Assembly: GCA_052139595.1 (NCBI GenBank)
Contig: JBKQWK010000088.1
Coordinates: forward strand, 1-31,012
DNA: 31,012 bases
Direction: 5' to 3'
Source of the DNA: JBKQWK01 sp052139595
GTDB lineage: Bacteria; Actinomycetota; Thermoleophilia; UBA2241
Within the stretch, counting starts at the first letter, position 1, and every line of letters begins with the position of its first letter. Below the pieces are notes generated by a model, which was not told the origin of the DNA, made no database searches, and worked only from the letters and a program-made list of their open reading frames with translations. A program made the position numbers and the translations under genes. Shown here one piece after another: positions 1 through 6,610 of the stretch.

Positions 1-22
1 GTTACGGCGCTCTTCGACAACG

Positions 23-700
23 TCACAAAGACCAAACGAATGCACACGCTCTCCGCACCTCCGGGCGCTGGCAAGACCTCTTTTTCATGCTCGAGACGGT
101 GATGTAGCGAGCATTGGCGACGCGCTGAGCGTAAAGTTCCAGCCCGCGGACGGCCACGTAGACACCGACACGGTTGTCAAAAGCTCGGCTGGCACAGACG
201 CTGCCACCCAATTCGATGAAGTCGCCGGCGAAGGTCACCGGGTCGCCGACAGCGACGCGCGCCAACGCTTCGTCGCGCGAACGGGCACCGATATCCAGAA
301 ACTGCTCGTTGATCTCCGGCGCCTTGCCGCGCTCTGCCTCAGGAATTACATGCGTTGGCCGCCGGCCGCCCACAGCGCGAACCGAACCATCGGCGCTATG
401 GATCACGAACTCGCGTCCGGGCAGCAGCTGTGGGTCAACGCCGCCGATTTTGGCGAACGAGATAAAGCCGTTCTCGTCGATGTAGGTGACGAGCAGGCCG
501 ATCTGATCGGCGTGGCCGACGACCGCAACCTGCACTCCTCCGCTGGGGCCGAACTCGGCCCAGACGTTGCCCAGGGGGTCACCCTGCACCGGTGCGAAGG
601 TGGCAAGACGAGCGCGCACCAGTTCCTGAACCGGTGCCTCGAACCCGGTTGGCCCAGAAGCCATGCACAGGCGACGGAGAAACTCGAGATCGATGGTCAT
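23..700 (-). CDS. M42-family metallo-aminopeptidase, N-terminal two thirds, then frameshifted
   Basis: Related to M42 (FrvX-type) zinc aminopeptidases, which trim peptides in the cytoplasm. The start at 700 is chosen because GAGGAGG lies just upstream (about 707-713); an earlier in-frame ATG at 730 has no such site. Seen: the metal-site segment VVGHADQIG, the beta-sandwich insert typical of the family, and SRAFDNRVG with the bridging Asp. The protein follows the family to ARYITVSS, where the catalytic Glu-Glu segment should come, then reads KKRSCQRP and stops after 225 aa; family members are usually near 350 aa. Another frame here gives KEV and the third gives GLASAR and SFGLCDVVEE, pieces that resemble the expected continuation. 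At least two small indels therefore seem to break the gene, either a real lesion or sequence errors near the contig edge. The rest of the gene lies outside. Confidence 0.7.
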   Translation of the reverse strand: MTIDLEFLRRLCMASGPTGFEAPVQELVRARLATFAPVQGDPLGNVWAEFGPSGGVQVAVVGHADQIGLLVTYIDENGFISFAKIGGVDPQLLPGREFVIHSADGSVRAVGGRRPTHVIPEAERGKAPEINEQFLDIGARSRDEALARVAVGDPVTFAGDFIELGGSVCASRAFDNRVGVYVAVRGLELYAQRVANARYITVSSMKKRSCQRPEVRRACAFVWSL

Positions 701-1022
701 GTCTGGCCTCCTCGCAACAATCGGCCGCATTCTACCAGCACCCCACTGGCACCGTCAGCGCCTGCCGAAATACCTTTACCAAGGCAACGGTTCTGACACC
801 GTCCCACCGGATTGCGTCACGTGCACAGGTGGCTACACGACAGGCCTCTTAACAGGTGCTGTTCTCTGAAGAAAGAGGTGAGAAGAGGTGAACGTTAGAC
901 AAGGTTTCAAGGTCGGCTCAGCCGGTCACATAACCGTACCTACTAGATCGTAAAGACGGACGCACCAGAATGGGCACTGGGGTTCTCGAAGCGTACCGAG
1001 TCACGAGCATGAAGGGGGACTG
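701..1022. other. Intergenic region between divergent peptidase and blaI-like genes
   Basis: A 322-base stretch without a convincing gene. It holds the strong ribosome binding site of the leftward peptidase, four copies of AGGTG (827-831, 854-858, 876-880, 886-890), the last two inside an exact tandem repeat of AAGAGGTGA with a 10-bp period, and an imperfect dyad TAC-N6-GTA at 941-952. No good -35/-10 pair was recognised for either gene. Confidence 0.5.
873..892 (+). repeat. Two tandem copies of AAGAGGTGA, 10-bp period
   Basis: Positions 873-881 and 883-891 are identical nonamers spaced by one helical turn, upstream of the BlaI-type repressor. Two more AGGTG cores lie at 827 and 854. Same-face spacing is what a protein-binding array would have, but no known operator is recognised. 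Confidence 0.4.
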
Positions 1023-1442
1023 ATGCAACAGCTCCACCCCAAATGGTTAAAGAGCACCAAGGGCGCACCGTTCACCGGTATCGGCTCGCTTGAAGCTGAC
1101 ATCTTGGCCGTCATCTGGGAAACAGATCGTGCCACGGTACGTGACGTCTACGAGACCCTGCGTCAACAACGCACCATCGCCTATACGACCGTCATGACGG
1201 TGATGAACAACCTCGTCAAGAAGAACCTGCTCACTCAGGACCGGACCAACATCGCTTACGTGTACACGCCGGCGATCCCGGGCCGTGAAGTGGCGTTCAC
1301 GGTACTCGACAGCGTCGTGCAGCGCCTCTTGCGCGGGCAGTCCAACGTGGCGATTTCACATCTCATGGACTTGCAGGCAGAGCTGACGCCGGCGCAAGTC
1401 GACGAGATGCGCGCTTGGGCGCAACGGCAGTTCCGGGCCTGA
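1023..1442 (+). CDS. BlaI/MecI/CopY-family transcriptional repressor (orphan)
   Basis: A 139-residue winged-helix protein of the BlaI/MecI/CopY family. GSLEADILAVIWETDRATV and the following YETLRQQRTIAYTTVMTVMNN match the N-terminal winged helix-turn-helix, with LVKKNLLTQDR as the wing and Y-P-R preceding the C-terminal dimerisation helices. The ATG at 1023 follows AAGGGGGAC. Family members repress beta-lactamase, copper-export or other genes and are usually released by proteolysis through a partner BlaR1/M56 membrane peptidase encoded next door. No such gene is visible here, so the release signal and targets are unknown. It converges with argS. Autoregulation through the dyad at 941-952 is possible but unproven. 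Confidence 0.85.
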   Translation: MQQLHPKWLKSTKGAPFTGIGSLEADILAVIWETDRATVRDVYETLRQQRTIAYTTVMTVMNNLVKKNLLTQDRTNIAYVYTPAIPGREVAFTVLDSVVQRLLRGQSNVAISHLMDLQAELTPAQVDEMRAWAQRQFRA

Positions 1443-1490
1443 GCCGCAAAATGTAGGGCATGGCCGAGCGCGCCTGCCACGGCCCGGACT

Positions 1491-3293
1491 CTACATGCGG
1501 TCGGGCGCCGTCACCCCGAGGAGCTGCAAGCCGGTCGCCAGCGAGGCGCCGGTGGCGCGGCATAGTCCGATGCGAAACGCGGCCACGTCGGCGTCGTCGG
1601 TGAGCACTTTGCACTCTCGATAAAAAACGTGGAACTCAGCCGCCAGCTCGCCGAGGTGATGGTTGACGCGGTGCGGCGCCCGCCGGGTCGCAGCCTCACG
1701 CACAACCAGAGGCAATTGCGCCAGAGCACGCACCAAGGCGCGCTCGGCCGGTTCAACGGCAACCGGCGGCAATGCAGTGCCGTCCGCTGTCGCAGCAGCG
1801 CCGGCACTGCGCAGAATGCTGGCGATGCGGGCGTGCGCATACTGCACGTAATACACCGGGTTCTTGCTTGACGCCTCGACCGCGAGGTCAAGGTCCAGAT
1901 CGAGCATCGAGTCGTGACTGCGGCCAACCAGAAAGAACCGCGTTGCGTCGACACCGATAGCATCCATGAGGTCATCGATGGTGACGATGTCGCCTTTACG
2001 CTTGCTCATGCGCTTGGCCAAACCACTCTCGGTGAGATTGACTAGCTGACCTATGACGAGTTCCAGCTTTTCAGGGTCGTGGGGTGGCAACGCCGTGAAC
2101 GCCGCCTTCATGCGCCGCACATAGCCGTGATGGTCGGCCCCCCAGATGTTGATCAGGTGCGCAAAGCCGCGGTCGAGCTTGTCGCGATGGTAAGCGATGT
2201 CGCTGAGAAAGTATGTCGGCTCGCCCGTTTGCCGGATCAGAACACGGTCCTTGTCGTCACCATAAGCGGTCGTGCGCAGCCAGACCGCGCCGCCTTCATC
2301 GTAGAGCAGACCTTCGGCGTCCATCTCGGCGAGTACCTTGCCAACCTCGCCGGCGAAGCCACGATGACGCTGGCCATCGGTGCCGTCGCCGGTTCCGGGT
2401 CCAGCCGCTTCGGCGTACAGAGTCGCTTCGCTGGTCCAAGCATCAAACGAAACGCGCAAGCGATCCAGAGTCGCCCGAAAGAGTTCCAGAACGCGATCAC
2501 GACCCCAGATTTTGATCTCGTCAACCACAGCCAGCGGCAAACGCTCAGCGTCCGGAGCGGCCGCCATGACGGCCTCCCGGTAGCGATCGCCGACTTCAGC
2601 AATCAACCGGTCAGCAAAGTCAAGAACGTACTCACCCTGATAGCCATCGGCGGGCAGGGCGAAGTCGACACCCAGGCGTTGTGCGTAGCGTGCCGCCAAC
2701 GACTGACCAAAACGCGTCATCTGGGTCCCGTAATCGTTGATGTAGAACTCGCGTGTGACGTCGTAACCGGCGAAGGCGAGGATGCGACACAGTGCGTCAC
2801 CGTAGGCGGCGTAACGGGCGTGGCCTACGTGCAGAGGCCCGGTCGGATTCACGCTCACGAACTCGACGTTTACGCTCGTCCGCTGCCCAGCGGCGAGCAC
2901 GCCGGCGCCGTACGCGCCGCCGGCGGCGAGCATCGCCTGCACGGCAGCAACATACCAGGTATCGCGCAGAAATACATTCAGAAAGCCGGGGCCGGCCACC
3001 TCATAACGTTCACAGACATTGGCGCCTTCGCCGCTCTGCCAGGCGCGACCTAGCTCATCGGCAAGGTCGCGTGGCCGAAGTCCATACCGACCAGCCACGA
3101 GCAGAGCGACATTGGTCGTCATGTCGCCTTGCTCGCGGCGCGGCGGAACCGTCAACTCGAGTTCCGGCAGCGTCCCGCCAGCGATCTCGTCTTCCGGTCG
3201 ACCTGACGCCGACGCCACAAGTGGCGCTGCAATCGTCGTCAACGCTCGCGCCAGTGAAGCCGCTAGACCAGCCAAATCGTAAAGTCCGTCCAT
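1491..3293 (-). CDS. argS: Arginyl-tRNA synthetase
   Basis: Class I arginyl-tRNA synthetase, 600 aa, charging tRNA-Arg in the cytoplasm. An N-terminal Add-1 domain is followed by the HIGH motif as HVGH at about residues 155-158 within VNPTGPLHVGH, the KMSK loop as RMSKRKG at about 428-434, and a C-terminal DALR anticodon-binding domain with KNPVYYVQYAHARI. The ending LLGVTAPDRM is typical of the family. A Gly/Asp-rich insert near 297-312 (GPGTGDGTDG) looks lineage-specific. The ATG at 3293 has AGGA a few bases upstream. It is separated by 48 bp from the upstream rlmH on the same strand and ends tail-to-tail with the BlaI-like gene. Confidence 0.97.
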   Translation of the reverse strand: MDGLYDLAGLAASLARALTTIAAPLVASASGRPEDEIAGGTLPELELTVPPRREQGDMTTNVALLVAGRYGLRPRDLADELGRAWQSGEGANVCERYEVAGPGFLNVFLRDTWYVAAVQAMLAAGGAYGAGVLAAGQRTSVNVEFVSVNPTGPLHVGHARYAAYGDALCRILAFAGYDVTREFYINDYGTQMTRFGQSLAARYAQRLGVDFALPADGYQGEYVLDFADRLIAEVGDRYREAVMAAAPDAERLPLAVVDEIKIWGRDRVLELFRATLDRLRVSFDAWTSEATLYAEAAGPGTGDGTDGQRHRGFAGEVGKVLAEMDAEGLLYDEGGAVWLRTTAYGDDKDRVLIRQTGEPTYFLSDIAYHRDKLDRGFAHLINIWGADHHGYVRRMKAAFTALPPHDPEKLELVIGQLVNLTESGLAKRMSKRKGDIVTIDDLMDAIGVDATRFFLVGRSHDSMLDLDLDLAVEASSKNPVYYVQYAHARIASILRSAGAAATADGTALPPVAVEPAERALVRALAQLPLVVREAATRRAPHRVNHHLGELAAEFHVFYRECKVLTDDADVAAFRIGLCRATGASLATGLQLLGVTAPDRM

Positions 3294-3341
3294 GAAATCC
3301 TAGTCCTCACTCCCGGTTGTTCAGTGTGCCGGCCGAGACAT

Positions 3342-3806
3342 CTAGTGGTGGTAGCTTTCGCCGGCGGCGATCTTCAAGGCACGGAAGATCTGTTCCATGA
3401 GCACCACACGCGTCAGCTGATGCGGCAGCGTCATTTCTGACAGCGAGAGCTGCTCGCGACAGGCTGCTAAAACCTCTGGTGGCAAACCAAGCGTCCCACC
3501 GATGACGAATGTCGCCCCACCCTCTGCGAACCAGTGCTGCAGCCGCGTCGCAAAGGCCGGCGACGTATAGCTGCGGCCCTCGATCGCCAGCGCCACCGGG
3601 ACGCCGCTCGGCGGCAAAGCCGCCAGCAGGCGGCGTCCCTCGACGCGCAACACCTCATTCTCGCTACGCGCATGCAGCGCAACCTCGCGCACCTCGCGCA
3701 CTGTCAGCACTGCCCGGTGACCGAGCAGCCGTCGATAGTGATCAAAGGCCGGAGCGAGATCGCGCGTCAGTGACCCAACGGCGAGGATGTCAATGCGAGC
3801 CGCCAC
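3342..3806 (-). CDS. rlmH: 23S rRNA pseudouridine1915 N3-methyltransferase RlmH
   Basis: SPOUT-class methyltransferase of 154 aa that methylates pseudouridine 1915 in helix 69 of 23S rRNA. The SAM-binding knot is seen as FVIGGTLGLP at about residues 100-109, then LSLSEMTLPHQLTRVVLMEQ and the C-terminal tail ESYHH, close to the family's PYHK end that contacts the substrate. Length matches the usual 155-160 aa. The start is GTG at 3806, without a clear ribosome binding site, so the first residues are less certain. The next gene upstream on this strand ends at 3920, leaving 113 bp that contain two small hairpins. Confidence 0.95.
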   Translation of the reverse strand: MAARIDILAVGSLTRDLAPAFDHYRRLLGHRAVLTVREVREVALHARSENEVLRVEGRRLLAALPPSGVPVALAIEGRSYTSPAFATRLQHWFAEGGATFVIGGTLGLPPEVLAACREQLSLSEMTLPHQLTRVVLMEQIFRALKIAAGESYHH

Positions 3807-3879
3807 GTTATTTCACGGTATCACTGCCCCGCGCGTCGCGGCAACAGGCACACACGACTGCAGTACGTTCGCGATCTGC

Positions 3880-3910
3880 GCGCCAGATTCGGCGCAGCCG
3901 ACGCTTCGGC
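3880..3910 (-). terminator. Two adjacent small hairpins after the GGDEF gene
   Basis: GCGCC/GGCGC (3880-3884 and 3891-3895, 6-nt loop) and GCCGA/TCGGC (3897-3901 and 3906-3910, 4-nt loop) lie directly after the stop codon at 3920 of the leftward V4R-GGDEF gene. No T-run follows, so a terminator role is only possible. Confidence 0.25.
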
Positions 3911-3919
3911 GACCCCGCG

Positions 3920-5089
3920 TCAGGACGTCGCGGACCCGGCGAAGAAGCCAACCTGGCCTTTCCCGCTAGCGCGGGCCGCATACATGGTCGTCGCCGCTTT
4001 GGCGACGAGCTCTTCCACCGACTGCCCATCGTCCGGGTAGATGGCAACGCCAGCGGCCGCCGTAAGCACATACTGGCGGCCGCCGACATCGGCACTCAGG
4101 TTTTTCATAGCGCCCAGCACCCGCTCCAGGGCAACGCTGGCTTGACTCTCGGCCGTTTCCGGCAAGATCAGAAGAAATTCATCAGCGCCATAGCGACAGA
4201 CGAGATCGCCGCTGCGCAGTTGTGCCGTGAGCGCCGCCGCCCAGTGCGTCAGAACGTCGTCGCCGCCAACTCGGCCGACCTCTGCGTTCACCCGCGAGAA
4301 ATCGTCCAAGTCAAGCATCACGAAGGTTACATGGCGGCTGTAGCGCGCCGCTCGCGTCAGCTCCAGAGCGGCGTGCTCGCGCCCGTGGCGAAAGTTGTAG
4401 AGACCAGTTAGCGCATCGTGCGTTTCCTGCTCGCGACGTTCGTTGAGCAAACGCAAATTGTCGAGGGCGACGGCCGACTGATCGGCGATGCCGGCAAGCA
4501 GACGCCGCTGCGCTTCGGGGTGAAACCCGTTCTCCAAGTAGACGTATCCGGCCTGCTCGCCAGCGTAGCCTTCAAACTGGCAGATCGTGTCGCCAAGACC
4601 GACGCACATCGTTTCTTTGGTGATGACCTCAGTGCCGGTAACCACTTCGAGCACGCCATCGATCAGGCCGCGCTCAAAGTCGCAGAGTGGGGCGCCCACA
4701 GGCGGCAGACCGTGACATGTCAGGCAGCGAGCCAGCTTGACGAGGACTCGCTCCTCGTCAAGCTCGACTTCGAGCTCGCCCAGCTGCATGCTCACAAACC
4801 AGTCCTTCAGCGCCTGAATGGAGCGCAGATCCAGCAGAGAGATGAACCGCTTGGCGGCCAGATACAGCACGGCACCGCTGCTGGCGCCAAACACCTGCGG
4901 CAAAACGGACAACTGCAAGAGACGAAAGAGAGCCGGCGACGTCGTTGCGTCGTCACGCGAGCGATCGAGCACTTGCGCTGGCGTCGGCCACGAGCGGTCT
5001 TCGGCAGGCGTCATGAGAGCCAGCAGGTTCTGCAACGTGCGCGCGAAGTCCGTCGCCAAAGAGAGTTCTTCCTTCGAACGCACCGCCAT
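3920..5089 (-). CDS. V4R sensor domain - GGDEF diguanylate cyclase-like protein
   Basis: Soluble signalling protein of 389 aa. Residues about 60-190 form a V4R (4-vinyl reductase-type) domain, a small-ligand and metal-binding fold, with a Cys set at about 122, 125, 136, 162 and 170 (CLTCHG, ETMCVGLGDTICQFEG). A short helical, GAF-like segment (QRRLLAGIADQSAVALDNLR) leads to a GGDEF domain: DALTGLYNFRHG, MLDLDDFSRVN and RYGADEF at about 299-305. The second Gly of GGDEF is Ala, which may lower or abolish cyclase activity, yet the inhibitory I-site RSGD sits exactly five residues ahead. The start is taken at 5089, where GGGAG is well placed; an ATG at 5101 is possible, and the longer extension to 5185 lacks a ribosome binding site. 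No TM segment or signal peptide. Inferred role: ligand-regulated c-di-GMP synthesis or sensing. Confidence 0.85.
   Translation of the reverse strand: MAVRSKEELSLATDFARTLQNLLALMTPAEDRSWPTPAQVLDRSRDDATTSPALFRLLQLSVLPQVFGASSGAVLYLAAKRFISLLDLRSIQALKDWFVSMQLGELEVELDEERVLVKLARCLTCHGLPPVGAPLCDFERGLIDGVLEVVTGTEVITKETMCVGLGDTICQFEGYAGEQAGYVYLENGFHPEAQRRLLAGIADQSAVALDNLRLLNERREQETHDALTGLYNFRHGREHAALELTRAARYSRHVTFVMLDLDDFSRVNAEVGRVGGDDVLTHWAAALTAQLRSGDLVCRYGADEFLLILPETAESQASVALERVLGAMKNLSADVGGRQYVLTAAAGVAIYPDDGQSVEELVAKAATTMYAARASGKGQVGFFAGSATS
4734..4764. repeat. Perfect 13-bp inverted repeat inside the V4R coding region
   Basis: AGCTTGACGAGGA (4734-4746) and its exact complement TCCTCGTCAAGCT (4752-4764) are separated by five bases. 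The repeat lies in codons for the acidic stretch ELDEERVLVKL. A second, smaller dyad AGCTCGA/TCGAGCT follows immediately, so the region could fold into two adjacent stems in mRNA. Confidence 0.85.
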
Positions 5090-5143
5090 GGCAACTCCCA
5101 TTCTTGAAGCGCAACCCCACCAAGAAAGCTGACGACATCCGCT

Positions 5144-5162
5144 GCTGCGCAGGCCGCGCAGC
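5144..5162 (-). other. 7-bp hairpin in the leader of the GGDEF gene
   Basis: GCTGCGC (5144-5150) and GCGCAGC (5156-5162) pair across five bases, 55-73 bases upstream of the chosen start. The T-run lies on the 5' side in the transcript, so it is not a terminator; leader structure is the likeliest reading. Confidence 0.35.
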
Positions 5163-5185
5163 CAAAAAAGCGGCGACCACTGCAC

Positions 5186-5196
5186 CTATACTATAG
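5186..5196. promoter_or_regulatory. Symmetric TATA dyad, possible shared -10 of divergent promoters
   Basis: CTATACTATAG is an 11-nt palindrome centred between the divergent GGDEF gene and the 5-FCL gene. It reads TATACT rightward and TATAGT leftward, both good -10 hexamers. The matching -35 positions are poor on both strands, so this is a candidate only. Confidence 0.4.
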
Positions 5197-5265
5197 AGCA
5201 GCAACCCAGCCAGGCGAACCAGATCGCGGTGAAGCTACCGGCTATGCGTTGTCAGATCTGTCGAC

Positions 5266-5289
5266 GGCACGCAAAGGCAGCCGCGTGCC
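5266..5289 (+). other. 7-bp hairpin just upstream of the 5-FCL ribosome binding site
   Basis: GGCACGC (5266-5272) and GCGTGCC (5283-5289) are perfectly complementary with a 10-nt loop. They end 11 bases before GGGAGG at about 5300-5305, so the structure would lie in the mRNA leader. Function unknown. Confidence 0.35.
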
Positions 5290-5310
5290 CTTGAGTCTGG
5301 GAGGTTCTTT

Positions 5311-5913
5311 GTGACGATCTCAACGGAGCGCGCCGTCGTCGTTGCCAAGCGCGGTCTTCGCGCCCGCGTTGTTGCCGCTCGCGCCAGCTTGCTCGCCGGC
5401 GAGCGAGCCGAGCGCAGCGCCGCGATCGCATCCCGCTTCACGGCACTTCCTGAGGTGCAGGCAGCCCGGATTTTGATGTGTTTCGTCAGCTTCGGCAGTG
5501 AGGTCGACACGTCGGCGATCATCGACTGGGCGCTAACGCAGGGCAAGACGGTAGCCGCGCCGCGCATCATCGCACCGAGGACGATGGTGATGCACCGCTT
5601 CACCGATCCGACTCGCGACCTCGAAGAAGGCAAGCACGGCATTCGCGCCCCGCGGGCCGACCTGCCGCTGGTTGCTCCGGCAGAATTTGACCTGGTCCTC
5701 ATGCCGGGTTCAGCGTTCTCCGCCGATGGCGCACGCCTGGGCTACGGCGGCGGCTTCTACGACACTTATCTGGCCCACGCTACGAACGTCCCACGCATCG
5801 CTGTGGCCTTCGAGCTGCAAATCGTCGGCGAACTGCCGCACGAAGCGCACGACCTGGCCGTTGACGCCATCGTTACCGAGCAGCGTGTGATCAGACCGCA
5901 GGGTCAGCGTTGA
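5311..5913 (+). CDS. fau: 5-formyltetrahydrofolate cyclo-ligase
   Basis: ATP-dependent enzyme of 200 aa that converts 5-formyl-THF to 5,10-methenyl-THF, returning stored folate to the one-carbon pool. The family hallmark is GYGGGFYDTYL at about residues 144-154, preceded by FDLVLMPGSAF; the N-terminal RARVVAARASL and the central EEGKHGIRAP also fit. Length is usual for the family. The start is GTG at 5311 with GGGAGG six bases upstream. The 3' end overlaps the convergent flavoprotein gene by 23 bp. It sits 9 kb from the folate synthesis genes but acts on the same cofactor. Confidence 0.95.
   Translation: MTISTERAVVVAKRGLRARVVAARASLLAGERAERSAAIASRFTALPEVQAARILMCFVSFGSEVDTSAIIDWALTQGKTVAAPRIIAPRTMVMHRFTDPTRDLEEGKHGIRAPRADLPLVAPAEFDLVLMPGSAFSADGARLGYGGGFYDTYLAHATNVPRIAVAFELQIVGELPHEAHDLAVDAIVTEQRVIRPQGQR
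5387..5408. repeat. 22-nt near-perfect palindrome in the 5-FCL gene
   Basis: GCTCGCCGGCGAGC (5391-5404) is a perfect palindrome. It extends by one T/G mismatch and three more pairs to GCT...AGC at 5387-5408. Confidence 0.6.
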
Positions 5914-6481
5914 GCATGGCGGCGATCTCGTCTGCCATCTCGCGAGCACGCTCGACAAGAACGTCATCGGCAAGTGCATCACCAGGTCTATCGGCTAACC
6001 CAGTGAATTCAACCTGCTTGACGTTGCCGCTGCTCGAGAGCGCGACAAATCGTTTCAGGGTGTCGATCGTCGCCTGCACTCCCGTCTCGGCGGCGATTGC
6101 AATAAGGCCAAAGACACGCGCCGTCAGCAATTGATCGTGGTAGTAGCGATGGCAGGTGCGATCGATGAAAAGCTTCATCTGAGCACTGACGTCTTCAAAG
6201 TAAACCGGCGTCGCCAGAATGAGAGCGTCAGCGCCATAGACAGTGTCGAACAGCTCGTCGGCATCATCGGATTGCGGGCACATGGGCAGCGTGGCGCAGT
6301 CCTCGTGGCCAAGGCACGGCCGAATCAAGTAGGAGCCGAGCATGAATTTCTGGCAGTGAGCGCCGCGGCGACTGAGTTCTTCGAGCACGACATCAACAAG
6401 GCTGGAGGTGTTACCTTGGGCGCGCGGACTGCCGACGACGGCGACGACCCGCGCTGCCCCCTTGTGCCCTTGCTGCGACAT
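5891..6481 (-). CDS. NADPH-dependent FMN reductase / flavodoxin-like iron-sulfur flavoprotein
   Basis: Flavodoxin-fold protein of 196 aa. GSPRAQGNTSSL at about residues 17-28 is the FMN phosphate-binding loop and TPVYFEDVSAQMKLFIDR at 91-108 is the second FMN loop typical of the NADPH-dependent FMN reductase family. Three cysteines lie near 56, 62 and 68 (CLGHEDC, MCPQSDDADE). Many anaerobe members carry a Cys cluster at this place for an Fe-S centre, so electron-transfer use is plausible; the substrate is unknown. The start at 6481 is chosen because GGGGAGG lies five bases upstream; a longer reading to 6574 would run into the control region of the divergent mobAB gene. The 3' end overlaps the 5-FCL gene. 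Confidence 0.88.
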   Translation of the reverse strand: MSQQGHKGAARVVAVVGSPRAQGNTSSLVDVVLEELSRRGAHCQKFMLGSYLIRPCLGHEDCATLPMCPQSDDADELFDTVYGADALILATPVYFEDVSAQMKLFIDRTCHRYYHDQLLTARVFGLIAIAAETGVQATIDTLKRFVALSSSGNVKQVEFTGLADRPGDALADDVLVERAREMADEIAAMLNADPAV

Positions 6482-6592
6482 CTGTGCCTCCCCACGGTAC
6501 TGGCGACATATCCACCTTTGCCGGCCACGAGCCCCAGTTCGCCGACAACCGGACCCACCTCGGACTGGTGGCATTCTACCTGCCGGTGCCGC

Positions 6593-6610
6593 CCGACGCC
6601 ATGGCGTCGG
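6593..6610. repeat. 18-nt perfect palindrome over the proposed mobAB start
   Basis: CCGACGCCATGGCGTCGG (6593-6610) is fully self-complementary and is centred on the proposed mobAB ATG at 6601. The decamer GCCCGACGCC starting at 6591 recurs at 6861-6870 and inverted at 6813-6822. It could be an operator or a translation-controlling hairpin for mobAB; no regulator is known. Confidence 0.6.

Noticed and set aside
2901..2924. 24-nt quasi-palindrome in argS
   Set aside because: GCC/GGC-type codon runs alone make 7-bp GC arms likely in such DNA.
2079..3053. Long open frame opposite argS
   Set aside because: Antisense to a clearly conserved gene, no family resemblance and no initiation site; such frames are usual in high-GC DNA.
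5195..5310. 6S RNA upstream of the 5-FCL gene, as in gamma-proteobacteria
   Set aside because: Only a 7-bp hairpin is seen; no long bulged rod structure could be traced.
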